Shown: positions 1 to 8,432 of the stretch, one piece after another | Layout: each line of letters begins with the position of its first letter | Numbering within the stretch: the first letter of the stretch is position 1 | Assembly: GCA_963721585.1 (NCBI GenBank) | Contig: CAVRJN010000008.1 | Location: forward strand, 434,001 to 498,000 | DNA from: Bog-473 sp963721585 | Lineage (GTDB): Bacteria; Actinomycetota; Acidimicrobiia; Acidimicrobiales; RAAP-2 | DNA: 64,000 bases | Direction: 5' to 3' | Position numbers and translations under genes: made by a program | The notes under the pieces: generated by a model | What the model saw: only the letters and a program-made list of their open reading frames with translations | Told to the model about the DNA's origin: nothing | Database searches by the model: none

Positions 1-1
1 T

Positions 2-853
2 GCCTACCTGCTGCTCTTGCCGGCGATGGTGCTCTTCGGGGTCTTCTCCTTCTATCCCTTCCTTCGCAACTTCAAGCTCATGCTCTACGAGACCCCGCCA
101 GTGCCGGGTCTGCCGGCCCACTATGTCGGCCTGCACCAGATCGTCCCGACCATCACCTCGACCCAGTTCACCCAGAGCCTCGTCACCACCTTGTTCTTCG
201 TGGTCCTGGTGGTGCCGATCAGTCTGCTCGCCGGGCTGGGCCTGGCCGTGGCGGCGCACCGCAAGCTCAAGGGCATGGCTGCGTACCGGCTGATCTTCTC
301 CTCGACCGTCGTCAGTTCGGTGGCCGTGGCTGCGGTCGTGTTCGGCACGCTGCTCAACCCCGTGGTCGGGCTGTTGCCGTGGCTCGGCATCAATCCCACC
401 CCGCCGGCACTCGAGAGCTCGACCTGGGCTCTGCCCGCAGTGGCGCTGCTCACCATCTGGCAGTTCCTCGGCCTGTCCTTCATCATCATGTCGGCCGGTC
501 TGCAGTCGGTGCCCGACGAACTCCTCGAGGCGGCTCGCATCGACGGCGCGGGACCCTGGACGCGTTTCTGGCGCATGACGGTGCCCCTGCTCTCCCCCAC
601 CATCTTCTTCGCCGGGGTGATCAGCACCATCTACGCCTTCCAGGCCTTCGGTGCCGTCGACATCTTGATCGGGAACCAGAACGCGGCCCGCCTGCACACC
701 AACGTTCTCATCTACAACATCGTGACCGAGCTGCAGATAGAGAACAACGACGGCGCGGCAGCCATCATGGCCATCGTCCTGTTCCTGATCCTGCTGGTGC
801 TGACCATCCTGCAGCTGCGTTTCTTGGAGCGGCGGGTGACATATGCCCGCTGA
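2..853 (+). CDS. Sugar-type ABC transporter permease (MalF/UgpA class), 5' partial
   Basis: Inner-membrane permease subunit of a carbohydrate-type ABC importer; with the next gene it would form the transmembrane channel. The frame is open from base 2 (reading AYLLLLP), so the N-terminus lies outside the window. About 283 residues are visible with several hydrophobic segments, and the cytoplasmic EAA loop that docks the ATPase reads EAARIDGAGPWTRFW. Its stop overlaps the start of the second permease by 11 bp, which implies translational coupling. No ATPase gene for this importer is in view; many such systems use a shared MsmK/UgpC-type ATPase encoded elsewhere. The substrate cannot be deduced: glycerol-3-phosphate or a di- or oligosaccharide are both possible. 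Confidence 0.92.
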   Translation, partial: AYLLLLPAMVLFGVFSFYPFLRNFKLMLYETPPVPGLPAHYVGLHQIVPTITSTQFTQSLVTTLFFVVLVVPISLLAGLGLAVAAHRKLKGMAAYRLIFSSTVVSSVAVAAVVFGTLLNPVVGLLPWLGINPTPPALESSTWALPAVALLTIWQFLGLSFIIMSAGLQSVPDELLEAARIDGAGPWTRFWRMTVPLLSPTIFFAGVISTIYAFQAFGAVDILIGNQNAARLHTNVLIYNIVTELQIENNDGAAAIMAIVLFLILLVLTILQLRFLERRVTYAR

Positions 854-1733
854 CTCCTCCGACTCGGCCGCCGCCCGGACGATCGCGCAGGAGGCTCCGG
901 CCCCGCGCGGGCCGCGGCGCGGTTTGCGCACCATCGGCAGCTACACCCTGCTGACGGCGGGAGCCGTCATCGTCCTCTTCCCGATCTACGTGACGATCGT
1001 CAACTCGCTCCTCCCCCTGAACCAGCTGGTCCACCAACCGCCCCCGCTCTTCCCGACCGACCCCCAGTGGCACGACTACAGCGCCGCCTGGAACGGCGGG
1101 CAGATGTCGAAGTACATGGCGACGTCGGCGATCATGACGGTGATCATCGTGGCGGGGCAGCTCGTGACGTCTGTGTTGGCCGCCTACGCCTTCGCCTTCT
1201 TGACCTTTCCCTTCAAACGGACGCTCTTCGTGGTGTGCCTGGCCACACTGATGATCCCGCTCGAGGTCACGTTCATCACCAACCTCGACACGATCACCTC
1301 GCTGCACTGGTTCAACTCCTATGCGGGGCTTTCGATCCCGTTCCTCGCCACCGGGTTCGGCATCTTCCTGTTGCGGCAGGCCTTCCTGCAGATCCCCCGA
1401 GACCTGCAGGAGGCGGCCCAGCTCGACGGCTACGGGCACATGCGGTTCATGACCCGGGTGGCCGTCCCACTGGCCCGGCCCTCGCTCGCCGCGCTGGCGG
1501 TCTTCTCGTTCCTCGCCGCCTGGAACCAGTACCTGTGGCCGCTGGTGGCGACCGGTGGGACGTCGCCGCTCGACACGGTGCAGATCGGCCTGAAGCAGCT
1601 GCTGGGCACCCAGGTGTCCACCATCCCCGTCGCACTGGCCGGCACCGTGATCGCCTTCGTCCCGCTGGTGATCCTGCTCCTCGCCTTCCAGAAGCAACTG
1701 GTCCGGAGCCTCACCGCGGGCGCCGTCAAGTAA
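843..1733 (+). CDS. Sugar-type ABC transporter permease (MalG/UgpE class)
   Basis: Second permease of the same importer, 296 aa, the usual length for MalG/UgpE. An N-terminal charged stretch (residues 1-35) precedes a first membrane segment near 38-60, followed by about five more. The EAA loop is visible as EAAQLDGYGHMRFMTR, and the following AWNQYLWPL segment is typical of UgpE-like proteins. The ATG at 843 lies inside the preceding gene, so translation is probably coupled. The binding-protein gene follows after 62 bp, completing a permease-permease-binding protein order. Confidence 0.92.
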   Translation: MPADSSDSAAARTIAQEAPAPRGPRRGLRTIGSYTLLTAGAVIVLFPIYVTIVNSLLPLNQLVHQPPPLFPTDPQWHDYSAAWNGGQMSKYMATSAIMTVIIVAGQLVTSVLAAYAFAFLTFPFKRTLFVVCLATLMIPLEVTFITNLDTITSLHWFNSYAGLSIPFLATGFGIFLLRQAFLQIPRDLQEAAQLDGYGHMRFMTRVAVPLARPSLAALAVFSFLAAWNQYLWPLVATGGTSPLDTVQIGLKQLLGTQVSTIPVALAGTVIAFVPLVILLLAFQKQLVRSLTAGAVK

Positions 1734-1795
1734 CCGGAGCGTGACGGGCCCCGCGTTGAGGCTGACCTGGTGCTCCAGGGTGCTAGGAAGGGGGT

Positions 1796-3205
1796 ATGCG
1801 GACCCTTCGTCTGGCCCGATTTTCCGCTGCCGCGCTGTTCGTCACGACGCTCGCCGGCACCGCCGGCGCCGCCGGCATCGGCTCCAGCGCCCCGGCGGGC
1901 GCGGCAAGCCTGCCCTCCTGCAATCTCAAGGCGCTCGCCAACCACAAGGGCACGGTCGACATCACCTTCTGGGAGTCGGCCTCGGAGGCCAACCTGACGG
2001 TGCTCCAAGGAATCGCCACTGCCTTCAACTCATCGCAATCCAAAGTGCACGTGTCCCTGGTCACGCAGGCGGGCTACGACGACACCTGGATGAAGTACCT
2101 CGCCGGCCTCTCCAGCGGGCAGCTCCCTGACGCCGTCATGCTCGAGGACCAGCGCACCCAGGCGGCCATCGACACCGGCTCGTTCCTGCCGGTCCAGTCC
2201 TGCATGAACGCGGCCAAGTACGCCACGAGCGACTACCTGCCCCGCCCGCTCGCCTACTGGAAGGTGAACGGCGTGCAGTGGGGTCTGCCGTTCGCCGTCT
2301 CGGCGCCGATCCTGTACTACAACCAGAACGCCTTCACGAAGGCGGGCCTCAACCCGGCCGACCCCCCGGCCACGCTGCCCGCGTTCCTCTCGGACGCCAA
2401 GGCACTCAAGGCCTCGGGCAGCGGCACGGGCCTGGTCCTCGACCCCTGGCACCTCGAAACCTGGCTGGCCACGGCCAACCAGCTCTTCGTCAACAACAGC
2501 AACGGCCGCAGTGCGCGCGCCACCAAGGCCGTCTTCGACACCAAGACTGCAGTGTCCATCTTCAGCGACCTGAGCACGCTGGTGAACTCCGGCGACGCCA
2601 CGACCAACCCGTCGACGGGACCCGACGAGTTCGACAACCTGCTCGGCATCGGTAGCGGCAAGTACGGCATGACGATCGACACCTCGGCCGCGCTCGGCAC
2701 GGTGACCGAGCTCCTCGCCGGCGGGAAGTACGCCAACGTGAAGATGGGCATCAGCGCCTTCCCCGTCTACAGCGCGTCGGTGCAGGGTGGGATCGAGCCG
2801 GGGGGCGGCGGCGTCTTCATCTCCAACAAGGTTCCGGCCGTCGACCAGGCGGCATCGTGGCAGTTCCTGTCCTATCTGATGAGCACGCAGAGCGTCGCCA
2901 CGTGGGCGGCGGGGACGGGCTACATCCCGGTGCGCAAGTCCTCGACGCAGACGGCGACCGTGCAGCACCTGTGGGCCACCAGTCCCGGCTACAAGGTGGC
3001 CTACAACGAAATCAACAATGGTGCCAACGACGCGGCCACCTCCGGCTCGGTCATCGGTCCCTACGCCGACGTGCGCACCGACGTGCTCAACGCCGAGATC
3101 TCCATGTACACCCAGGGCGTGAAGCCGGCCGCCGCGGTCAAGGCGGGCGCACAGAACGTGAACAACTCGATCTCGAGCTACAACAGCCGCCTGAGTTCTT
3201 CCTAA
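1796..3205 (+). CDS. ABC transporter extracellular sugar-binding protein
   Basis: Family 1 extracellular solute-binding protein (UgpB/MalE-like), 469 aa, which captures the substrate outside the membrane and delivers it to the two upstream permeases. It has a Sec-type signal (MRTLRLARFSAAALFVTTLA) followed by an Ala-rich stretch. No convincing lipobox is seen, so the anchoring mode is unclear. The mature part starts with the family-typical VDITFWES segment and contains LPFAVSAPILYYNQNAF, characteristic of this fold. The ATG is preceded by AGGAAGGGGG at short spacing. The three genes are collinear and probably one operon. Confidence 0.9.
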   Translation: MRTLRLARFSAAALFVTTLAGTAGAAGIGSSAPAGAASLPSCNLKALANHKGTVDITFWESASEANLTVLQGIATAFNSSQSKVHVSLVTQAGYDDTWMKYLAGLSSGQLPDAVMLEDQRTQAAIDTGSFLPVQSCMNAAKYATSDYLPRPLAYWKVNGVQWGLPFAVSAPILYYNQNAFTKAGLNPADPPATLPAFLSDAKALKASGSGTGLVLDPWHLETWLATANQLFVNNSNGRSARATKAVFDTKTAVSIFSDLSTLVNSGDATTNPSTGPDEFDNLLGIGSGKYGMTIDTSAALGTVTELLAGGKYANVKMGISAFPVYSASVQGGIEPGGGGVFISNKVPAVDQAASWQFLSYLMSTQSVATWAAGTGYIPVRKSSTQTATVQHLWATSPGYKVAYNEINNGANDAATSGSVIGPYADVRTDVLNAEISMYTQGVKPAAAVKAGAQNVNNSISSYNSRLSSS

Positions 3206-3548
3206 CTCTTCCCTCCGCGTCAACCAGAGGGGTGGATCCGACCCCAAGGCGCCGACGGGATCCAGAACCCGGCGCGCGGCATGGCGCCTGGCCGGAGCCG
3301 GGCCAGACCCGGGGGCGACGACCCCGACGAGGCCCCGGATCCGGGCGCCAGGCACGAACCCGGCCCTCGAGGGCCCGTCTCCTTCCCGCCACATCGGCAC
3401 GTCGGTGCCGTTCCTCAATAGGGCCGAAAGTCACAACGGGGTGCGCGGGCGATCGAAAAACCGCAGTTCAGCCCGGGGCTTCGATATTCTCGGCCCCCAA
3501 GCAGTGCGCTCCGGGTGGGAGTCGAGCACGGCTTAAAGGAACGTCAGC
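3206..3548. other. GC-rich intergenic region, no gene seen
   Basis: 343 bp between the binding-protein gene and the PAS-GGDEF gene. It is rich in short GC inverted repeats (for example CGGCAC/GTGCCG near 3395-3412) but shows no stem with a T-run that would qualify as an intrinsic terminator. The last 15 bp supply the AAAGGA ribosome binding site of the next gene. Confidence 0.5.
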
Positions 3549-4472
3549 ATGGTGGTGAGGGGTACTGAGACGGTCGGCCTGGCCGCCTACCAGATGCTGT
3601 TCGCGCACAGCTCCGAGGGCGTGCTCTTCTGCACCCAGGAGGGCAGAATCACGGCCGCGAACCCGGCCGCCTGCGCCATGCTCGACATGACCGCCGAGGC
3701 GATCTGCGCGCTGGGACGGGACGGCCTGGTCGACCAGGAGGACCCCCGTTGGGGGATCGCCGTGGCCGAGCGGGAGCGGACCGGATCGGCCGTCGGCGTG
3801 GCCCGCCTCCGTCGGGGCGACGGCCGCTTCGCGGAGATCGAGATGACGGCGCTGCAATTCCGCGACGAGGGGGGCACGGCGCAGACGTGCTGCATTCTGC
3901 GCGACCTGAGCGGGCGCATCGCCATTGAGCGCGAGCTCGAGGAGCTCAGCGCGCGCCTGCTGCAACTGTCGCGGGGCGACGAGCTCACCGGATTCCAGAA
4001 CCGGCGCGGGCTGATTGCAACGGGCACCCAGCTGTTGCAGTTCGCCGACAGCGAGGACGCACCGGTGTACGCGCTCTTCGTCGATGTCGGCAACGTGCAA
4101 CAACTGAACGAGCGCCTCGGCCACCAGGCCGGTGACGCCGCGCTGCAGGCGGTCGCCCGCGCCCTGTCGGTGACGTTCCGCAAGAACGATGTGCTGGCGC
4201 GCATCGGCGGTACGCAGTTCCTGGTGCTGACACTGCATCTGGAGGAGTCCGAATTCGCAGCCATGACCGACCGCATCCGGGAACACCTCGGAGCGCCCGC
4301 AACGCGTGAGTTCGTCGGCGCCCCGGTGGAGATCCGTTGCGGTTGGACGACGCGCCAGGGCGGCGAGCGCACCTCGCTCGAGGACCTGATGGCCCGGTCC
4401 GATTGGGCCATGCTGGAGTCCGGGCAAGACCGCCAGGCCTCCTTCGGATTGTTCCGGGACGCCCGCCACTAA
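3549..4472 (+). CDS. PAS-GGDEF protein with degenerate GGDEF motif
   Basis: 307-aa cytoplasmic signalling protein. Residues about 10-130 form a PAS domain (LFAHSSEGVLFCTQEGRITAA start, ILRDLSGR end). A short coiled linker (about 125-150) leads to a GGDEF-family domain beginning at DELTGFQNRRGL. The catalytic signature is RIGGTQF (near residues 220-224) instead of RxGGDEF, so the metal- and GTP-binding residues of diguanylate cyclases are missing. It is therefore probably not a cyclase and may be a c-di-GMP or protein-interaction module. The ATG has an AAAGGA ribosome binding site 8 nt upstream. It appears to be a single-gene unit, and the PAS ligand is unknown. Confidence 0.85.
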   Translation: MVVRGTETVGLAAYQMLFAHSSEGVLFCTQEGRITAANPAACAMLDMTAEAICALGRDGLVDQEDPRWGIAVAERERTGSAVGVARLRRGDGRFAEIEMTALQFRDEGGTAQTCCILRDLSGRIAIERELEELSARLLQLSRGDELTGFQNRRGLIATGTQLLQFADSEDAPVYALFVDVGNVQQLNERLGHQAGDAALQAVARALSVTFRKNDVLARIGGTQFLVLTLHLEESEFAAMTDRIREHLGAPATREFVGAPVEIRCGWTTRQGGERTSLEDLMARSDWAMLESGQDRQASFGLFRDARH

Positions 4473-4566
4473 CGCCGACGGCGTCATCCCGACTCGGCCC
4501 CGGAGCCGGTCCTGGCCAGGGATTTCGTACGCTCCCTCGCGACGGCTCGATTCCTGACCTAATCGC

Positions 4567-4593
4567 TTGGATTTGGCAATCCAGGTGTATTAA
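4567..4593 (+). promoter_or_regulatory. Candidate promoter/operator of the sulfate operon
   Basis: Just before the sulfate-binding protein gene there is a perfect 6-bp hairpin, TGGATT-TGGC-AATCCA (4568-4583). It is followed by a -10-like TATTAA (4588-4593) that ends 9 nt before the ATG at 4603. No Shine-Dalgarno sequence is visible, so the transcript may be leaderless. The palindrome overlaps the expected -35 position and could be a repressor or activator site. This is inferred from pattern only. Confidence 0.35.
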
Positions 4594-4602
4594 CGTGAAT
4601 AG

Positions 4603-5661
4603 ATGCACAGAATCCCTTCCTGGCCCGTCGCGCCTCCGGTCGCCCCCGCCCGCCAGCGGGTCCGCCGCAGCGCCGTCTGCCGCGCCGCCGCCATCAGCAC
4701 CCTGGCCCTCTGCGGACTAGCCTTCACCGCCCTCCCCGCCGGCGCCGCCTCGGGCGGCTCCGTCAACCTGGTGGCCTACTCGACGCCCAAGCCCGCCTAC
4801 AGCGCGCTGGCCGCCGCCTTCGCCAAGACCAAGGCCGGGGCGGGTATCACCGTCTCCTCCTCCTTCGGTCCGTCCGGCACCCAGGCCACGTCCGTCGTCG
4901 ACGGGCTGCCCGCCGACATCGTGAACTTCTCGCTGGCGCCCGACATGACCAAGGTCGTCAAGGCCGGCCTGGTGTCGAGCTCGTGGGACCGCACGCCGAC
5001 CAAAGGCATGGTGACGAATTCCATCGTCTCGTTCATTGTGCGACCGGGCAACCCGAAGCACATCACCACCTGGGCCGACCTCATTAAGCCGGGCGTCAAG
5101 GTGATCACGCCCAACGTCTTCAGCTCGGGCAGCGCCAAGTGGAACCTCATGGCGGCCTACGGCGCCCAGCTCGCGCTGGGCAAATCGACGGCGCAGGCGC
5201 AGTCGTACCTTTCCAATCTGCTCAAGAACGCGGTGGCCCAGCCGGCGAGCGCCAGTGCGGCGCTGCAGACGTTCCTCTCGGGACAAGGTGACGTCCTGCT
5301 CGACTACGAGGACGACGGGCTCTACGCCAAGAGCCAGGGCGAGCCGGTGTCGCTCGTCACGCCACCGCAGACGATTCTCATCCAGAACCCCATCGCGGTG
5401 ACCAAGACGGCCAGTCCCGCCGCCAAGGCATTCCTCGCCTACCTCCTCTCCCCCGCCGGCCAGACGGTGTGGGGCAAGCAGGGCTATCGTCCGGTGCTCC
5501 CCGCGGTGGCAGCCACGTTCAACTTCCCCAAGCCGAAAACGCTGTTCACCATCAACAAGGTCGGTGGCTGGACCACGGTCAACACGAAGTTCTTCGACCC
5601 GATCACGGGCATTGTGGCCAAAATCGAGGCATCGCTCGGCGTCTCCACCGCAAGTTCCTAG
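4603..5661 (+). CDS. sbp: Sulfate ABC transporter substrate-binding protein
   Basis: Secreted sulfate/thiosulfate-binding protein, 352 aa, the usual size of the Sbp/CysP family. A long basic N-terminus (residues 1-25) precedes a hydrophobic signal segment ending near ALPAGAASGG (about 44-52). Family marks include LVAYSTPKPAYSAL at the mature N-terminus, the RPGNPKHITTWADL segment and the anion-site region ITPNVFSSGSAKWN. It binds sulfate in the exterior space for CysT/CysW. The three transport genes follow immediately, so the cluster encodes a complete importer for sulfur assimilation. The start has no clear ribosome binding site (see the upstream promoter entry). Confidence 0.93.
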   Translation: MHRIPSWPVAPPVAPARQRVRRSAVCRAAAISTLALCGLAFTALPAGAASGGSVNLVAYSTPKPAYSALAAAFAKTKAGAGITVSSSFGPSGTQATSVVDGLPADIVNFSLAPDMTKVVKAGLVSSSWDRTPTKGMVTNSIVSFIVRPGNPKHITTWADLIKPGVKVITPNVFSSGSAKWNLMAAYGAQLALGKSTAQAQSYLSNLLKNAVAQPASASAALQTFLSGQGDVLLDYEDDGLYAKSQGEPVSLVTPPQTILIQNPIAVTKTASPAAKAFLAYLLSPAGQTVWGKQGYRPVLPAVAATFNFPKPKTLFTINKVGGWTTVNTKFFDPITGIVAKIEASLGVSTASS

Positions 5662-5710
5662 TCGACGGTGAGCAGCAGTCGACGGTGAGCAGCAGTCGAC
5701 GGTGAGCAGC
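5660..5710 (+). repeat. Three perfect tandem copies of a 17-bp unit carrying GTG starts
   Basis: The unit AGTCGACGGTGAGCAGC occurs three times without mismatch (5660-5676, 5677-5693, 5694-5710). It begins at the stop codon of the binding-protein gene and ends in the first codons of cysT. Each unit brings a GTG. Because 17 is not a multiple of three, the GTGs are in three different frames and only the third (5702) opens cysT. The first two open 6-codon peptides (MSSSRR) whose TGA stops overlap the next GTG as GTGA. Confidence 0.9.
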
Positions 5711-6625
5711 ACGGGCGTCTCCCTCGACGACCCGGGTCCTCCGGGTGGCGGCGGCGCGCCCGCTGACCGTCGATCGGGGCGGGAGCGCTGGCGCGGGCGT
5801 ACCCAACCGACGCCTCCGCCGGCCCTGGTCGCGACGGGACGGGTGATCGGGAGGGTGGGCGGGCCTGCGCTCGCGGTCACCTACCTGTCGCTGCTCGTGC
5901 TGCTCCCGCTCGCCGCGCTCATCACGAACGCGTTCAGCGGGGGCTGGTCCGAGTTCTGGGCCGCGATCACCCAACCGGAGGCGGTCGCCGCGCTGGAGCT
6001 CACGCTGGCCATCTCCGGCATCGTGGCCGTAATCAACTCCGTCGCCGGACTCGCCATCGCCTTCGTCCTCGTACGCGACGACTTTCGCGGCAAGGAACTG
6101 CTGAGCGCCATCATCGACCTGCCCTTCGCCTTGCCGACCATCGTGGCGGGCCTGACGTTGCTGGCGCTCTACGGCGTCAACAGCCCGTTGCATGTCGACC
6201 TGGCCGGCACCCGCTTCGGCGTGGGCGCCGCGCTGTTGTTCGTGACCTTGCCGTTCTGCGTGCGCAGCGTGCAACCGGTGCTGGCCGAACTCGATGCGGA
6301 GGTCGAGGACGCCGCGGCCTCGCTCGGCGCCACACAGCGCCAGGTGCTCCGACGCGTCATCCTCCCGAGCATCCTGCCGGCGGTGCTGGCCGGCGCCGGG
6401 CTCGCCTTTGCCCGGGCCGTGGGCGAGTACGGGTCGATCATCCTGATCTCGGGCAACCTCCCGTTCAAGACCGAAGTGGCGTCCTCATGGATTTTCGGCC
6501 TGGTGCAGAGCGACGACGACCCGGCCGCCAGCTCCGTCTCGATCCTGCTGGTGTCCATCGCGTTGATCGTGCTGCTCGGCATCGGCTGGGCGCGTCGCCG
6601 CTTCGACCTGTCGGAATCGGTATGA
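5702..6625 (+). CDS. cysT: Sulfate ABC transporter permease CysT
   Basis: Membrane permease subunit (CysT/CysU) of the sulfate/thiosulfate importer. It is 307 aa, longer than usual because of a Pro/Gly-rich, probably disordered N-terminus (residues 1-50). Six hydrophobic segments follow. The EAA loop reads EDAASLGATQRQVLRRV, and FARAVGEYGSIILISGN is the typical CysT/ModB-type segment near the C-terminus. The GTG at 5702 is the third GTG of a 17-bp triplication and has no strong ribosome binding site; translation may depend on coupling with upstream stops. An ATGA overlap joins it to cysW. Confidence 0.93.
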   Translation: MSSTGVSLDDPGPPGGGGAPADRRSGRERWRGRTQPTPPPALVATGRVIGRVGGPALAVTYLSLLVLLPLAALITNAFSGGWSEFWAAITQPEAVAALELTLAISGIVAVINSVAGLAIAFVLVRDDFRGKELLSAIIDLPFALPTIVAGLTLLALYGVNSPLHVDLAGTRFGVGAALLFVTLPFCVRSVQPVLAELDAEVEDAAASLGATQRQVLRRVILPSILPAVLAGAGLAFARAVGEYGSIILISGNLPFKTEVASSWIFGLVQSDDDPAASSVSILLVSIALIVLLGIGWARRRFDLSESV

Positions 6626-7443
6626 GGAGGTCCCGCTGGCGCCTGCCGCTGCGCTCCGCCGTGCTCGTCTACCTCGGACTGCTCGTCGTCCTGCCCGTCG
6701 GCACGGTGTTCTACCGAGCCTTTCAGCACGGACTCGGCGCGGCGTGGGACGCCCTCACCACACCGGACGCGCTGCACGCGATCTGGCTGACGTTCATCGT
6801 TGCCATCATCGCCGTCCCGCTGAACACGATCTTCGGCGTGGGTGTCTCGCTCATCCTGGCCCGCCACCGTTTCCCGGGGGCATGGTTGCTCGATGCGTTG
6901 GTCGACGTCCCGCTCGCCATCTCACCTGTCATCATCGGTCTCGGGCTCATCCTCGTCTACGGCCACACGGGATGGTTCGGAAACTGGCTGGCGGGGCACG
7001 GCATCACGGTGATCTACTCCGTCCCGGGCATCGTCATGGCCTCGGCGGCCGTGTCGCTGCCCTATGTCGTGCGCTCGGTGCTGCCGGTACTGCTCGAGAT
7101 CGGGACCGAGCAGGAGCAGGCGGCCCGCACTCTGGGCGCGCGACCGTTCACCGTGTTCCGACGCATCACGCTGCCGAGCATCCGGCGGGGCCTGGCCTAC
7201 GGCGTCACGCTCACCACGGCCCGTGTGCTGGGCGAATTCGGCGCCGTGGCCATTGTGTCGGGCGCCGTCGCCGGAAGGACCGAGACGCTCACCCTCTTCA
7301 TTTCCGACAGCTTCAACAGCCTGCTGCCCGAGAGCGGTTACGTGGGCGCCGTGACCCTGTGTCTGGCCGCGCTCATCGTGCTTACACTGCTCACCGTGAC
7401 CGACCGCGACCGGGACGCCTGGCACGGCAAGGCGGCCGAGTGA
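6622..7443 (+). CDS. cysW: Sulfate ABC transporter permease CysW
   Basis: Partner permease of CysT, 273 aa. The start is placed at the ATG at 6622, which overlaps the cysT stop as ATGA and puts the charged leader MRRSRWRLPLRS directly before the first membrane segment; earlier in-frame codons would run back into cysT. The EAA loop reads EQAARTLGARPFTVFRRI and is followed by ARVLGEFGAVAIVSG, the CysW counterpart of the CysT motif. It forms the heterodimeric channel with CysT and docks the CysA ATPase. Its stop overlaps the cysA GTG as GTGA, so cysT-cysW-cysA are tightly coupled. Confidence 0.93.
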   Translation: MRRSRWRLPLRSAVLVYLGLLVVLPVGTVFYRAFQHGLGAAWDALTTPDALHAIWLTFIVAIIAVPLNTIFGVGVSLILARHRFPGAWLLDALVDVPLAISPVIIGLGLILVYGHTGWFGNWLAGHGITVIYSVPGIVMASAAVSLPYVVRSVLPVLLEIGTEQEQAARTLGARPFTVFRRITLPSIRRGLAYGVTLTTARVLGEFGAVAIVSGAVAGRTETLTLFISDSFNSLLPESGYVGAVTLCLAALIVLTLLTVTDRDRDAWHGKAAE

Positions 7444-8432
7444 GCATCGACGTCGAGTCCATCACCAAGCGATTCGGCGATGCCATCGCCTTGGACGACG
7501 TGTCGCTGGAGGTGCCGACAGGGTCCCTGACGGCCCTCCTCGGCCCGAGCGGCGGCGGCAAGTCCACGCTGCTCCGCATCATTGCCGGCCTCGACACGGC
7601 CGACAGCGGCATCGTCTCCATCGACGGGGAGGACCTGACCCACACGCCGGCGCGCAGCCGCGGCGTCGGCTTCTGCTTCCAGCACTACGCGCCGTTCCGC
7701 CATCTGACGGTGCGGCGCAACGTGGCCTTCGGGCTCGAGATCCGCCATCGCCCCAAGGCCGAGATCACGGCGCGCGTCGACGAGCTGCTCGAGCTCGTGG
7801 GCCTGGCCCACCTCGGGGACCGCTACCCGTCGCAGCTCTCGGGCGGCCAGCGCCAGCGCATGGCCCTCGCCCGCGCGCTGGCCATCGAGCCGAAGGTGTT
7901 GCTGCTGGACGAGCCCTTCGGCGCGCTCGACGCCCAGGTCCGCACCCAGCTCCGGCTGTGGCTGCGCGACCTGCATGCCACCTTGCCGGTAACGACGGTG
8001 CTGGTCACCCACGACCAGGAGGAGGCCATGGAGGTGGCCGACCGCCTGGCCATCATCAACCACGGCCGCCTCGAGCAGGTGGGCGCGCCAGCAGACATGT
8101 ACGACCACCCGTCCAACGAGTTCGTCCTGACCTTCCTCGGCTCGGCGACCCGGCTCGGCGGCGAGTGGGTGCGCCCGCACGATCTGGTCGTGCATCCGGT
8201 AAGCGAGGGCAAGCCGGGCGCGACCGCCGTCGAGGGCACGGTGGCGCGCGTCACCCACCTCGGGTTCGAGGTCAAGGTCGAGGTGGACCTCGCCGGTGAA
8301 GAGTCCTGCTGGGTCCAGCTCAGCCGGGGCAGCGCGGCGGAGCTCGGCCTGCAGGCGGGACAGCGGGTCTGGGTGGCGCGGTCCGATGTTTCCGACGCGC
8401 CGGAACACCGCCACCCCATCCTCAGCGCCTGA
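7440..8432 (+). CDS. cysA: Sulfate/thiosulfate import ATP-binding protein CysA
   Basis: ATPase subunit energising the CysT/CysW channel, 330 aa. The start is the GTG at 7440 overlapping the cysW stop (GTGA), giving the family-typical N-terminus SIDVESITKRFGDAIALDDV. Visible motifs are Walker A GPSGGGKST (about residues 35-43), Q-loop FQHYAPF, signature LSGGQRQRMALARAL (about 133), Walker B VLLLDEPFGALD (about 153) and switch His in LVTHDQEEAMEV. A TOBE-like regulatory segment follows from about residue 235. It ends the operon; the next 1 kb holds no gene on this strand. Confidence 0.95.
   Translation: MSIDVESITKRFGDAIALDDVSLEVPTGSLTALLGPSGGGKSTLLRIIAGLDTADSGIVSIDGEDLTHTPARSRGVGFCFQHYAPFRHLTVRRNVAFGLEIRHRPKAEITARVDELLELVGLAHLGDRYPSQLSGGQRQRMALARALAIEPKVLLLDEPFGALDAQVRTQLRLWLRDLHATLPVTTVLVTHDQEEAMEVADRLAIINHGRLEQVGAPADMYDHPSNEFVLTFLGSATRLGGEWVRPHDLVVHPVSEGKPGATAVEGTVARVTHLGFEVKVEVDLAGEESCWVQLSRGSAAELGLQAGQRVWVARSDVSDAPEHRHPILSA

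Noticed and set aside
6487..6621. Longer version of CysW starting inside cysT
   Set aside because: The ATG at 6622 overlaps the cysT stop as ATGA and gives a normal N-terminus; the extension is out-of-frame cysT sequence.
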